64,000 bases of DNA from Candidatus Binatia bacterium. GTDB taxonomy: Bacteria; Desulfobacterota; Binatia; UBA9968; JAJDTQ01. Under the pieces are notes generated by a model. The model did no database searches, was not told the origin of the DNA, and saw only the letters and a list, made by a program, of their open reading frames with translations. This document shows, in pieces, positions 35,210 through 44,027 of the stretch. The position numbers and the translations under genes were made by a program. The first letter of the stretch is position 1. Each line of letters opens with the position of its first letter. The stretch lies in contig OX638375.1 in assembly GCA_951813575.1 (NCBI GenBank), forward strand, positions 2,681,042-2,745,041, read 5' to 3'.

Positions 35210-35240
35210 CAGCGATGCGCGCGCACGGGGAGAGCATGGA

Positions 35241-36278
35241 ATGATCGGATATCCTGTAATCGACGCGGACGGCCACCTGACCGAGCCCATGACCGCCTAC
35301 CGGGAGAGGATCCCGGAGCCCTACAGCTCGGCCCGGGAACTATTCCCCCAGGACGGCTGGGACCGGGACCTGGGGCGCATGGGGCATCGGGTGGCGGACC
35401 CCGAGCGGGAGCTGTCGGACATCGACGCCGAGGGCATCGACACCGCGGTGCTCTTTCCCACGGCTGGGTTGAGCATCGGCAACGTGCGCGATCCGGCCCG
35501 GGCCCGGGTGCTGGCCACGGCCTACAACGATTGGCTGCACGAGTTCTGCAGCGCGTCGCCGGAACGCATCAAGGGCGTGGGCATCGTCGGGCTGCAGGAG
35601 GTCGAGAGCGCGGTGGACGAGCTGGAGCGGCTGGTGGAGCTTGGCATGGTGGCGGTGCAGGTGCCCACCTACGTGGCCTGGCGCAAGCTCTCGGACCGGG
35701 AGCTGGATCCGTTCTACGCCGCGGTGGAGCGGCTGGGCGTGCCCGTCGCGGTCCACAGCCAGCCGCGCGACGCGGCCGGCACCGACCGTTTCGACAAGTT
35801 CCTGGCCATCCACGCCGTGACCCATCCGTTCGAGCAGATGATCGCCATGACCCAGCTCATCTTCGGCGGCGTGCTGGAGCGTTACCCCAAGCTGAAGGTC
35901 GGGTTCCTGGAGTCGGGCGCCGGCTGGGTGCCCTACTGGATGGACCGGCTGGACGAGGAGTGGGAGAAGCGGGGCGACGTGGAGGCGCCGCTGTGCACCC
36001 GCGCGCCCAGCGAGTACGTCCGCAGCGGCCGGTGCTACTTCGGCGTCGAGTGCGAGGAGCTCACCATCCCCGACGCCATCCGCCACATCGGCGACCGCTG
36101 CCTGCTGTACTCGTCGGACAACCCGCACTGGGACACGGACTGGCCCCACTCGGTGGAGAAGCTGCGCAAGCGCGAGGACCTCACCGAGGAGAACAAGTAC
36201 CGCATCCTTTGCCAGAATGCCGCTGATTTCTATGGAGTGCCGGTGAGCGAGATCGCCGCCGTGCCGGCGCAGGCTTAG
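35241..36278 (+). CDS. Amidohydrolase family 2 protein
   Basis: A 345-residue amidohydrolase-2 protein, the third of the group: YPVIDADGHLTEPMTAY (D-x-H) at 3-19, VAVHSQPRDAAGTD with a metal His near 170, and LLYSSDNPHWDTDWPHS near 290, the SSDxPH Asp motif. This branch (Asp-x-Pro-His near the end) is the decarboxylase-like form. GGAGAGC precedes the ATG by about 6 nt. A perfect hairpin lies 17 nt after its stop. Confidence 0.88.
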   Translation: MIGYPVIDADGHLTEPMTAYRERIPEPYSSARELFPQDGWDRDLGRMGHRVADPERELSDIDAEGIDTAVLFPTAGLSIGNVRDPARARVLATAYNDWLHEFCSASPERIKGVGIVGLQEVESAVDELERLVELGMVAVQVPTYVAWRKLSDRELDPFYAAVERLGVPVAVHSQPRDAAGTDRFDKFLAIHAVTHPFEQMIAMTQLIFGGVLERYPKLKVGFLESGAGWVPYWMDRLDEEWEKRGDVEAPLCTRAPSEYVRSGRCYFGVECEELTIPDAIRHIGDRCLLYSSDNPHWDTDWPHSVEKLRKREDLTEENKYRILCQNAADFYGVPVSEIAAVPAQA

Positions 36279-36295
36279 TTTCAGGCAGGGATTGA

Positions 36296-36338
36296 GGTGT
36301 CAGCCTCCGTGTCCCGTTCGGGCACGGAGGCTGACACC
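36296..36338. terminator. Perfect 16-bp hairpin after amidohydrolase operon
   Basis: ggtgtcagcctccgtg (36296-36311) is exactly complementary to 36323-36338, with an 11-nt loop that itself can pair (cccg/cggg). There is no U-run, so it is a Rho-independent terminator only in the broad sense; it stands between the + strand amidohydrolase and the converging DUF6295 gene and may serve both. Confidence 0.6.
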
Positions 36339-36365
36339 GAAAAGCCGTTCTTTCGGCGAGCCGCT

Positions 36366-36686
36366 CTACAGCGTTCCCGAGCTCTTGACCGGCGGCATGT
36401 GGACTTCCGGCCCTTCGTCCTCGTCGACCCAACCCCCCTGTTCCGCTTCGTTCAGCACGTTGAGGATGGTATCCACCAGCTTCCGGGCCGAATCGACGCT
36501 CAACTCCACGGCCACACGCGCGCCCGGGCCCTCGGCCTCATTGACGAAGTCGATGTTGAGGGAGTGCTCCCGGAAGACATGGTACGGATGGTCATAGGCC
36601 ACGTTGGCCTGGTCGACCTTGAACCAGTCTTCGGAGTTCTTGCCGCTGCCCTCCATCACGACCTTCCTGGCGATCATGGTGCACAT
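36366..36686 (-). CDS. DUF6295 family protein
   Basis: A 106-residue protein starting MCTMIARKVVMEGSGKNSED, with WFKVDQANVAYDHPYHV and EHSLNIDFV blocks that match the small family DUF6295, mostly found beside catabolic genes. AAGGAG precedes the ATG by 7 nt. It lies 27 nt after a dienelactone-hydrolase-like gene on the same strand and is likely co-expressed with it. Function unknown. Confidence 0.75.
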   Translation of the reverse strand: MCTMIARKVVMEGSGKNSEDWFKVDQANVAYDHPYHVFREHSLNIDFVNEAEGPGARVAVELSVDSARKLVDTILNVLNEAEQGGWVDEDEGPEVHMPPVKSSGTL

Positions 36687-36713
36687 GGTCGTCTCCTTTC
36701 GCGGCGCGGGTTC

Positions 36714-37469
36714 CTATCCGAGTTGCTTCCCGAAGAAGTCGAGGAGCTTCTTCCAGCCGTCCACCGCCTGTTCCTGACGGTAGTTGGGGCGGTCGTAGTA
36801 GAAGAAACCGTGGCCGGCGCCGTCGTAGCGGTGGAACTCGTAGTCCTTGCCATGCTTCTTGAGCTCGGCCTCGTGCTGGTCCACCTGCTCCGGCGTCGGG
36901 CTCTTGTCGTCGTTGCCGAAGATGCCCAGGATCGGGCACGACAGGTCCGCGGTGTAGTCGATGGGGGCCACGGGCTGCTTCTCGGTGAGGTCGTCGCCGC
37001 TCGCCACCACGCGGCCGCCCCAGCACTCCACCACCGCGTCGAAGCCTTGGGCGCGGCAGGCGGTGAGAAAGGCATGGCGCCCGCCCGAGCAGGTGCCCCA
37101 GATGCCCACCTTGCCGTTGTGATAGGGCATGGAGCGCAGATAGTTCATGGCGCCCGTCAGATCGCCCACCACCTGGTCGTCGGCCACGCCGCCGTCGGCC
37201 CGTATCTTGGCGGCCACGTCTTCCGGCGTGCCGGAGCCGGCCCGGTGATAGAGGTCCGGGCAGATGGTGGCGAAACCGTGGTGCGCCAGCCGGCGCGTCG
37301 CCTCACGGTACCACTCGTCCCAGCCGGGCAGATGGTGAATCGCCACCACGGCAGGGAAAGGGCCCGCGCCCAGCGGACGCGCGTAGTAGGCGTTGATGGT
37401 GTCGCCGTTGTGGCCCTGGATGGTGATGGTCTCCGCGAGCATGCCTTCGTATTGGTCCGTCGTGTACAT
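36714..37469 (-). CDS. Dienelactone hydrolase family protein
   Basis: A 251-residue alpha/beta hydrolase. The nucleophile motif is GTCSGG with Cys127, the hallmark of dienelactone hydrolase; the Asp (FGNDDKSP near 177) and His (GAGHGF near 210) complete the triad. The typical substrate is a dienelactone from ring-cleavage, but many relatives act on other esters. ATG 37469 has AAGGAGGG 5 nt upstream; the ORF's upstream extension lacks similarity. Confidence 0.9.
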   Translation of the reverse strand: MYTTDQYEGMLAETITIQGHNGDTINAYYARPLGAGPFPAVVAIHHLPGWDEWYREATRRLAHHGFATICPDLYHRAGSGTPEDVAAKIRADGGVADDQVVGDLTGAMNYLRSMPYHNGKVGIWGTCSGGRHAFLTACRAQGFDAVVECWGGRVVASGDDLTEKQPVAPIDYTADLSCPILGIFGNDDKSPTPEQVDQHEAELKKHGKDYEFHRYDGAGHGFFYYDRPNYRQEQAVDGWKKLLDFFGKQLG

Positions 37470-37664
37470 GTTTCCCTCCTTCAGGATTTCCTTCCTTTTT
37501 CCTTCTTCCAAAACGGCCCGGAACGCCGCGAGGATTCGCCCGGCGTTGCCGTCCGCTGACAGAACTAATAACAAGGCGCGTGGAAATTCAACCCCGCGTA
37601 TCTTGACGGCGCAGCGGGGCCTTCAGTAGAGTAGGAACCGATTCAGCGCGAAGGAGGAATGCCC

Positions 37665-38777
37665 ATGTACGTCTGTCTATCCCCTGGAGGCCAGTTGTTG
37701 ACCCAAGGCGAAGCCGCCCGCGAAAAGTTGCTGGTGGGCACCGTCGACGGTGTGTTCTCGTTCCACCGGGCCAACGGCTCGTGGCAGCAGGACAACGTGC
37801 ACCTGCCCGGAAAGCACGCGAGTTCCGTCATCTTCGAACCGACCACGGAGACGCTGTTCGTCGGCACCTACGGCTGCGAGATCTATGCCAGCGCCGATCA
37901 GGGAAGCACCTGGGAGAAGCGGGACAGCGGCATCGGCGACAAGGAGATCTACTCGATGGGGACCCAGTTGGTGGACGGCAAGCCCAGGGTCTACGCCGGC
38001 ACGCAACCCGCGCATCTGTACTACAGCGACGACCTAGGCAAGAGTTGGACCGACCTGCCGGGTCTGCGCCAGGTGCCGGGCGTGGAGAAGTGGACTTTTC
38101 CGGGACCGCCGCATCAGGCCCACGCCAAGAGCATCACGTTCCATCCCACCGACCCCGACATGATCCACGTGGCGGTGGAGGTGGGCGGCTTCCTGCGCAC
38201 CACGGACGGCGGCGAGACCTGGACCACCATCCCCAACATCAACCCCGACGCGCACCGCGTGTTCATTCCGTCCAACGATCCGGACAAGCTCTACGGCACG
38301 GCGCCCACCACCAACTGCGGACCGGAGGTCACGGCCGGCTTCTGCGTGAGCGGCGACGGCGGCGCCACCTGGAAGAGCATGACGCCGCGGGACTTCCGCA
38401 TCGGCTACGTGGACCCGTTCTTCGTCCACCCGCAGGATCCCAAGCTGTTGTTCGTGGCCGGCGCCAAGACCGGCCCCGGCACCTGGCGCAAGCTTCACAC
38501 CGCGGACGCCCGGGTGGCGCGCAGCCGTGACGGCGGCGAGACCTGGGACATCCTGGGCGAGGGCCTGCCCGAGCACATCCGCGCCAACATCGAGGGCATG
38601 TGCATGGACGCGTGGAACGGCGGCTACGCCATCTTCGCCGGCACCACCGACGGCGACGTCTTCTACAGCGACGACGAGGGCGAGCACTGGACCACCATCG
38701 CCAAGGGCATCGGCCCGGTATCCAAGTCCCATCACCACATCAACCTCGCCCTGGAGGGCGAGGCCGCGCACCACTAG
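37665..38777 (+). CDS. BNR/Asp-box beta-propeller protein
   Basis: A 370-residue repeat protein. Asp-box motifs (S-x-D-x-G-x-T/S-W) recur: SADQGSTW, SDDLGKSW, TTDGGETW, SGDGGATW, SRDGGETW and SDDEGEHW, giving a sialidase-like beta-propeller. No signal peptide is seen, so it is probably cytosolic. AAGGAGG (37651-37657) is only 1 nt from ATG 37659 but 7 nt from ATG 37665, which decides the start. Such proteins may be glycosidase-like or bind ligands; the catalytic residues of sialidase are not evident, so the function is open. Confidence 0.8.
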   Translation: MYVCLSPGGQLLTQGEAAREKLLVGTVDGVFSFHRANGSWQQDNVHLPGKHASSVIFEPTTETLFVGTYGCEIYASADQGSTWEKRDSGIGDKEIYSMGTQLVDGKPRVYAGTQPAHLYYSDDLGKSWTDLPGLRQVPGVEKWTFPGPPHQAHAKSITFHPTDPDMIHVAVEVGGFLRTTDGGETWTTIPNINPDAHRVFIPSNDPDKLYGTAPTTNCGPEVTAGFCVSGDGGATWKSMTPRDFRIGYVDPFFVHPQDPKLLFVAGAKTGPGTWRKLHTADARVARSRDGGETWDILGEGLPEHIRANIEGMCMDAWNGGYAIFAGTTDGDVFYSDDEGEHWTTIAKGIGPVSKSHHHINLALEGEAAHH

Positions 38778-38904
38778 CGCGGGTCCCGCGTGAACCCGCG
38801 AGGAAATCGACAAGGCTTCCCGTAGCCGGCAACAGCGCCGGCTTTGGGGAGCTGTCGATGTCGCGGGTCGCGACAACAGACACCACACCGGCGGGGTTCC
38901 GCCC

Positions 38905-40044
38905 TTGTTCATCCTTTCATACGTTCGGGTTGCGTTCCTGAGCCTGACGCTGTTGCTTCATCTGTTGGGCGGCGAGGGCTTGAGGAAGCTTCTGCGAGGT
39001 TTGCGCGGACGCAAGTCCACCGTGCGGACCCTGGCCATTGCCGCGGGCGACCGGCGGATGGCCGCTGATCTCTACATCGTGCCGGATGCCCGGCCACGCG
39101 CCGGCCTGCTCGTCACCCACGGGGTGCTCGAAACGGGCAAGGACGACCCGCGTCTGGTGGCGTTGGCGAACGAACTGGCCGGCTGTGGATTCGCCGTGCT
39201 GGTACCCGAGCTCGACGGCCTCAAGTCGCTTCGGCTGGAGATGAAGGAGGCCGACGACATCGTGGCGGCCTTCCGCTTCCTGCTGTCGATGGAGGAGGTG
39301 GACGACACCCGCGCGGGCCTGTTCGGGATCAGCTTTGCCGCGGGTCCGATTCTGAAGGCCGCGGCCGATCCGTCCATCCGGGAACGGGTGAAGTTCGTGG
39401 TGTCTTTCGGCGGCTACTACGACACCGTCAACGTGGTCCGTTACCTGACCACCGGGCGGGACGAATACCGAGGCCATCGGCATGTCCAGCCGCCGGAAAT
39501 CTACGCACGGTACGTCTTTGTCAAGAACCTTCTGCTCCATATGACGGCGGAAGAGGATCGCGTGGTGCTGTCCGAGTGGCCCGATGCCATGGAGAGGGAG
39601 GCCGACGCCGGCGCCACCCACTGGGACGGGGAGACGCCGGTGATCTCGCCGGACCGGCTCACCGAAGACGGACGGGCCGTGTACGAGTTGATCCGCAACC
39701 AGGACCCGGACCGGGTCCAGAGTCTGATGGAAGCGACCGAGCCCGCCGTGCGGAACTATTTGGAAAGCCTCTCCGTGCGCCAGGTGGTCCCGCACGTGAC
39801 GGCGCAGGTGCTCATCGGCCACGGCGACACCGACCCGCTGCTCCCGTCGACCGAGAGCCTGCGGCTGGCGGACGAACTGCCGGACCCGAGCCGCGTCCAC
39901 GTCGCCATCCTGAAGGTCGTGAGCCACGTGGACGCGCGCCTTTCCGTGCGCTCCATCCGCGAGTTCCTGACGACGACCCTGCCGTCCTGTTGCCGGTTCT
40001 ACGGGCTGATCTTCCGGATCCTGAAGCAGCAGTTCGAATCCTGA
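38905..40044 (+). CDS. Alpha/beta hydrolase with N-terminal helix
   Basis: A 379-residue protein. An N-terminal hydrophobic stretch (FILSYVRVAFLSLTLLLHLLG) may anchor it; the hydrolase domain follows with GVLETGKDDPRL and the nucleophile elbow FGISFAAG near 142. The late Asp (GHGDTDPLLP near 314) and His (VVSHVDARL) complete the triad. The frame starts at TTG 38905; a downstream ATG at 39058 would remove the anchor. Substrate unknown. Confidence 0.75.
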   Translation: MFILSYVRVAFLSLTLLLHLLGGEGLRKLLRGLRGRKSTVRTLAIAAGDRRMAADLYIVPDARPRAGLLVTHGVLETGKDDPRLVALANELAGCGFAVLVPELDGLKSLRLEMKEADDIVAAFRFLLSMEEVDDTRAGLFGISFAAGPILKAAADPSIRERVKFVVSFGGYYDTVNVVRYLTTGRDEYRGHRHVQPPEIYARYVFVKNLLLHMTAEEDRVVLSEWPDAMEREADAGATHWDGETPVISPDRLTEDGRAVYELIRNQDPDRVQSLMEATEPAVRNYLESLSVRQVVPHVTAQVLIGHGDTDPLLPSTESLRLADELPDPSRVHVAILKVVSHVDARLSVRSIREFLTTTLPSCCRFYGLIFRILKQQFES

Positions 40045-40166
40045 AACCACGGTACCGCTATCGTACGCGTGGCGGCGTTTATCCAGCTTCACGACTTGGC
40101 AGGGCGCCGTTGGCCCGGAGTTTGCGGAGCAACTAGCCTTGGTGTTGTTTAGGGTAGATTATTCGG

Positions 40167-40200
40167 TTGACTAAATTTAGTCTGTAGGCTAAATTTAGTC
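40167..40200 (+). promoter_or_regulatory. Promoter covered by two 14-bp palindromic operators
   Basis: GACTAAATTTAGTC (40169-40182, perfect palindrome) and GGCTAAATTTAGTC (40187-40200) lie 18 bp apart. TTGACT (40167-40172) and TAAATT (40190-40195), 17 nt apart, make a sigma-70-like promoter that both palindromes cover, 29 nt before the AAA ATPase ATG. Cooperative binding of a repressor, possibly the ATPase itself through its C-terminal winged helix, is inferred. Confidence 0.65.
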
Positions 40201-40228
40201 CATTACATTAACGGGAGTAAATACGGAG

Positions 40229-41434
40229 ATGGCTGAGTTCTCGAATCCATTTCGCCCTGGCGCGGGCCACACGCCGCCATATCTTGCTGGGAGGCAGGCC
40301 GAGCGTCAAGAGTTCCTGCGGTTACTTCCGCAAACCACGATACTGGAAAATCTGATTTTGACGGGGCTTCGCGGAGTAGGCAAGACGGTGCTTCTCGAAT
40401 CGTTCAAGCCCTTGGCGGTGAATCAAGGGTGGATTTGGGTGGGCACCGATCTATCGGAGTCCACGAGCGTCAGCGAGGAAAATATGGCGATCCGGCTTTG
40501 CACGGATCTGTCTGTGATCACGTCGGGCGTTGTGATGGAGACTTTGGAGGTGCCGACCGTCGGATTCGCTGCCGATACGGAGCGAGTCCACCGCACCCTC
40601 AACTACTCGGTTCTCATGGATCTTTACAGGAGGTTGCCCGGTTTGCCTCTCGACAAGATAAAGAGTGTTCTGGAGATTGCCTGGAGTGCACTATCGAAGC
40701 GACAGAATGTACCTGGGATCATTTTCGCGTACGATGAGGCACAGAACCTCGCTGACCAATCGGCGAAGGAAGAGTATCCGTTGTCCCTCCTGCTCGATGC
40801 TTTTCAGTCTCTGCAAAGAAAGGGATTTCCTTTGATGCTCGTACTCACCGGTCTTCCGACCTTGTTTCCCAAGCTTGTGGAAGCGAGGACTTTTTCCGAG
40901 AGAATGTTTAGGGTCGTTTTTCTCCAAAGCCTGTCCAGGAGGGAGAGTGAGGACGCAATCCGCAGGCCCGTCGAAGACGCGGATTGCCCCCTGGAACTCA
41001 GCGATCATTCCGTTGAGACTATAATCGATGCATCTGGTGGATATCCTTACTTCATCCAGTTCATCTGCAGGGAAGTGTACGACGCGTTCGTTCAGCGGAT
41101 TGACCGAGGGGAACAGGCGGTCGTACCCACTGAGGAGATTGAGCAGAAACTTGATACAGATTTTTTCGCGGGCCGATGGGCTCGGGCGACCGATCGTCAA
41201 CGTGAGTTGCTGTTTGTGATTTCGCAGCTTGAGAGTTGCGACGACGAGTTCACAGTGCAGGAAGTTGTGGAAGAGTCCAAACGGTCTTTGGACAAGTCGT
41301 TCAGCAGCAGCCATGTCAATCAGATGTTGGTGGCGTTGGCGTCACAGGGATTGGTCTTCAAGAATCGACATGGAAAGTATTCTTTCGCCGTACCGCTATT
41401 GGGCCGGTTTATCGGCCGGCAGGCGCGCGGGTAG
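40229..41434 (+). CDS. Stand-alone AAA ATPase with winged-helix tail (ORC/AAA_16-like)
   Basis: A 401-residue ATPase. Walker A is GLRGVGKTVLL (about 47-57), Walker B IIFAYDEAQNL near 168-178, with LTGLPTLF as the sensor-like strand. Residues about 300-400 form a helical winged-helix-like region (RQRELLFVISQLESCDDEFTVQEVVEESKRS). The layout resembles ORC/Cdc6-like AAA proteins found alone in mobile islands. Its GC content is much lower than the flanks, and the gene is led by tandem operators, so it looks acquired and self-regulated. It has no obvious partner gene. Confidence 0.8.
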   Translation: MAEFSNPFRPGAGHTPPYLAGRQAERQEFLRLLPQTTILENLILTGLRGVGKTVLLESFKPLAVNQGWIWVGTDLSESTSVSEENMAIRLCTDLSVITSGVVMETLEVPTVGFAADTERVHRTLNYSVLMDLYRRLPGLPLDKIKSVLEIAWSALSKRQNVPGIIFAYDEAQNLADQSAKEEYPLSLLLDAFQSLQRKGFPLMLVLTGLPTLFPKLVEARTFSERMFRVVFLQSLSRRESEDAIRRPVEDADCPLELSDHSVETIIDASGGYPYFIQFICREVYDAFVQRIDRGEQAVVPTEEIEQKLDTDFFAGRWARATDRQRELLFVISQLESCDDEFTVQEVVEESKRSLDKSFSSSHVNQMLVALASQGLVFKNRHGKYSFAVPLLGRFIGRQARG

Positions 41435-41520
41435 GCTTCCCTTACTTTTCGTGAACGAAAACCTTAAGATCACGTTTCGCACCACTTGGACGCGAAGACC
41501 ACCGAGGAGGAAGCCAACCG

Positions 41521-42783
41521 ATGAGCTTTGAGCCCAAACTACCGGCGTTCTGGGACAAGGGTGCCCTGCGCCAGGAACTCGATCGCGTGTTTGACATCTG
41601 CTACGGCTGCACCCTTTGCCACACCCTCTGTCCGTCCTTCGTGAGCCTGTTCCAGATGATGGACGAGAGCTTCGGTGACGCGACTTCCCTCAAGGACGAG
41701 CAGATGAAGCTCGTCGTGGACCAGTGCTACCAGTGCAAGCTTTGCGACCCCATCTGTCCGTACGTCCCGCCTCACGAGTGGGACATCGACTTTCCCAGGA
41801 CCATGATGCGGGCCACCCTCGTGGAGGCCAAGGACAAGGGCGTGAGCTGGGCCGACCGGCTGATGGGAGACACGGACCGGGCCGGGCGGATGGCGAGCTG
41901 GATGGCGCCCCTGGTCAACTGGGCCAACCGGACCCCGTTCGTGCGCCGGCTGATGGAGAAGTACCTGGGGGTGCACCGCGACCGGTTGCTGCCCACGTAT
42001 CACGGCCAGACCTTCGCCAAGTGGAACGGCAAGCGTCCGGCCGCCGCCAGTGGCAACGGCGAGGAGAAGGCGGCGCTGTTCTACACCTGCACCGTCAACT
42101 ACAACGAGCCGGACATCGGCAAGGCGGCAGTGGGCGTGCTGGAGAAGAACGGCGTCGAGTGCGTGGTCCCTGAGCAGCAGTGCTGCGGCATGCCGTTCAT
42201 CGACGTGGGGCTGCTGGACGAGGCGGTGAAGAAGATCGAGGCCAACGTCAAGAGCCTGAGCGAGGCGGTGCGGCAGGGTTACAAGATCGTGGTGCCCACC
42301 GCGAGCTGCAGCTACATGCTCAAGCAGGACTACCCGCGCATGCTGCCCACCGACGACACGAAGCTGGTGGCGGAGAACACCCTCGACCTGTCGGAGTACC
42401 TGGTGAAGCTCAACGAGGCCGGCAAGCTGGACGTGAACTTCTCACAGGCGGCCGGCAAGATCCGCTATCACCAGCCGTGCCACCTCAAGGCCCAGGACAT
42501 CGGCTTCAAGGCCCAGGAGCTGATGCAGCTCATCCCCGATACGGAGGTCTCCCGCATGCAGTGCTGCAGCGGGCACGACGGAACCTGGAGCGTCAAGAAG
42601 GAGAACTTCGAGGCGTCGATGCAGGTGGGCAGGCCGCTGTTCAAGTTCATGCGGCCCGACGATGCTTGCACGGTGACGGATTGTCCGCTGTCGGCGGTTC
42701 AGGTGGAGCAGGGGACCGGCAGGAAGCCGGTGCACCCCATCGTGGTCATGGCGCGGGCCTACGGGCTCGAGGTCGAGTCGTAA
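41521..42783 (+). CDS. CCG-domain Fe-S oxidoreductase (GlpC/HdrD-like)
   Basis: A 420-residue protein. Two 4Fe-4S clusters are in the N-terminal part: CYGCTLCHTLCPS near 28 and CYQCKLCDPICPY near 69. Two CCG domains follow: QCCGMPFID near 220 and CCSGHDGTW near 355. This architecture passes electrons to quinone or a partner flavoenzyme in GlpC and heterodisulfide reductase. No glpA/B or hdr genes are adjacent; the closest gene, convergent across 37 nt, is a di-iron PaaA/BoxB-like protein. They may cooperate as electron donor and oxygenase; this is inference. Confidence 0.88.
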   Translation: MSFEPKLPAFWDKGALRQELDRVFDICYGCTLCHTLCPSFVSLFQMMDESFGDATSLKDEQMKLVVDQCYQCKLCDPICPYVPPHEWDIDFPRTMMRATLVEAKDKGVSWADRLMGDTDRAGRMASWMAPLVNWANRTPFVRRLMEKYLGVHRDRLLPTYHGQTFAKWNGKRPAAASGNGEEKAALFYTCTVNYNEPDIGKAAVGVLEKNGVECVVPEQQCCGMPFIDVGLLDEAVKKIEANVKSLSEAVRQGYKIVVPTASCSYMLKQDYPRMLPTDDTKLVAENTLDLSEYLVKLNEAGKLDVNFSQAAGKIRYHQPCHLKAQDIGFKAQELMQLIPDTEVSRMQCCSGHDGTWSVKKENFEASMQVGRPLFKFMRPDDACTVTDCPLSAVQVEQGTGRKPVHPIVVMARAYGLEVES

Positions 42784-42820
42784 GCCGCGCGCCTTTCTCG
42801 GACTGTCCCGGTTTTCCGGA

Positions 42821-43936
42821 CTATCTCGGATCGAGGATCCAGCCGCCTTCCTTCTCCAGGCCGATGACATACTCGTCGTCGGCCTCCGAGGGCATGACCT
42901 CCGCCAGGTGCCTGGCGTAGTCGTCGTCGGAGAGCAGCTCGCCGGTGACGCTGTAGGGCTTGCCGGCATGGTTGCCGATGTAGCGGCGGAACTTGTCGCT
43001 CGGAATCGTCAGCTGGGGCTGGTCGCCGGGGATGTTGTGGTTCAAGGCGTCCACGAGCGCCGAGACCTCCTTGAAGAAGGTTTCGCGCGACAGCTCGTTC
43101 AGCCTGTCCATGTCCGCGGGCTCGTCGTAGAGCTGTTCGTCGTAGCGCCCCTTCAGGCCCCAGACATAGGCCCAGTGGGCCGAGCTGGATTCGTCCTGAC
43201 CGAACAGGTCGTAGGCGGTGGAGATCCACTTGTTGAAGTACTTCTGCATCATGGTCATGGGGATCTTGCCGGCCTTGACGATACGCATCAGGCCGATGTT
43301 CCCCTGGGCCAGGTGGTACGCCTCTTCCTTCAGCATGGGCAGGGTACTGCGGCCCAGCGGGGCGAAGGCGCTCCGGCTGAGCATGTTGAGCTGGTACTTG
43401 CCGTCGCGGTCGATGAAGCTCGTGTAGGTGAAGAAGTCCAGCCAGTTCCGCACGGGCTGGTTGAAGGAGTCCAGCAGGCGGGATCCCTCGGACGCGCGCC
43501 GCTCCAGCAGCCGCTGGGACTGGCGCTTGCCGGAGTCGCCGAACTGGGTCACCAGCACGTAGGCCATCTGCCAGCCGTGGCGCATCTCTTCGCGGTTGAT
43601 GCGGATCAGGTTCTTCAGGTCCACGTCGGTGGGGGCGCGCTCGATCAGGTTGGTCTGCTGCTCCACCGAGGCGAACTCGGTGTCCCCCTGGAACTCGATC
43701 AAGTGAGCCAGGGAATCCTGGATCCGTTGGTCGGGGATGTCCGTCACCTTCTCCCACTTGGGCCGTCCGGCATACTCGCCGAACTCGATCTCGTTGCTCT
43801 CCACGTCATCGAGCTTGGTCTCGAAGGTATAGTCGTCTCCGATGAGCTCCGTGGGATAGCCGATGTCGTCGTGCCACTGATGGAACGCATCCACCCAGTC
43901 GTCGAAGGTGTCGATCCTCTCCTTCTTAATCAACAT
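42821..43936 (-). CDS. Ferritin-like di-iron protein, PaaA/BoxB-type oxygenase
   Basis: A 371-residue four-helix protein. Potential iron ligands are seen in HLIEFQGDTEFASVEQ, NREEMRHGWQMAY (E-x2-H type) and EEAYHLAQGN, the pattern of the phenylacetyl-CoA/benzoyl-CoA epoxidase catalytic subunits. It should use O2 to attack an aryl- or acyl-CoA; paaB-E and boxA/C genes are not in the window, so the substrate is uncertain. GGAG precedes the start by about 6 nt. It converges on a CCG-domain Fe-S protein. Confidence 0.78.
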   Translation of the reverse strand: MLIKKERIDTFDDWVDAFHQWHDDIGYPTELIGDDYTFETKLDDVESNEIEFGEYAGRPKWEKVTDIPDQRIQDSLAHLIEFQGDTEFASVEQQTNLIERAPTDVDLKNLIRINREEMRHGWQMAYVLVTQFGDSGKRQSQRLLERRASEGSRLLDSFNQPVRNWLDFFTYTSFIDRDGKYQLNMLSRSAFAPLGRSTLPMLKEEAYHLAQGNIGLMRIVKAGKIPMTMMQKYFNKWISTAYDLFGQDESSSAHWAYVWGLKGRYDEQLYDEPADMDRLNELSRETFFKEVSALVDALNHNIPGDQPQLTIPSDKFRRYIGNHAGKPYSVTGELLSDDDYARHLAEVMPSEADDEYVIGLEKEGGWILDPR

Positions 43937-44027
43937 GTCCTGCTCCTTTCCTAATGAACGCTCGTACGAATTCAGGTGAGGTTTGTATCTTAATGCGCGC
44001 GGTTCGATTTTGCAAGCCCAAAAATGC

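Noticed and set aside
40027..40045. tRNA-like GTTCGAATCC sequence
   Set aside because: It is the coding end of the alpha/beta hydrolase (QQFES stop); no acceptor or anticodon stems can be folded around it.
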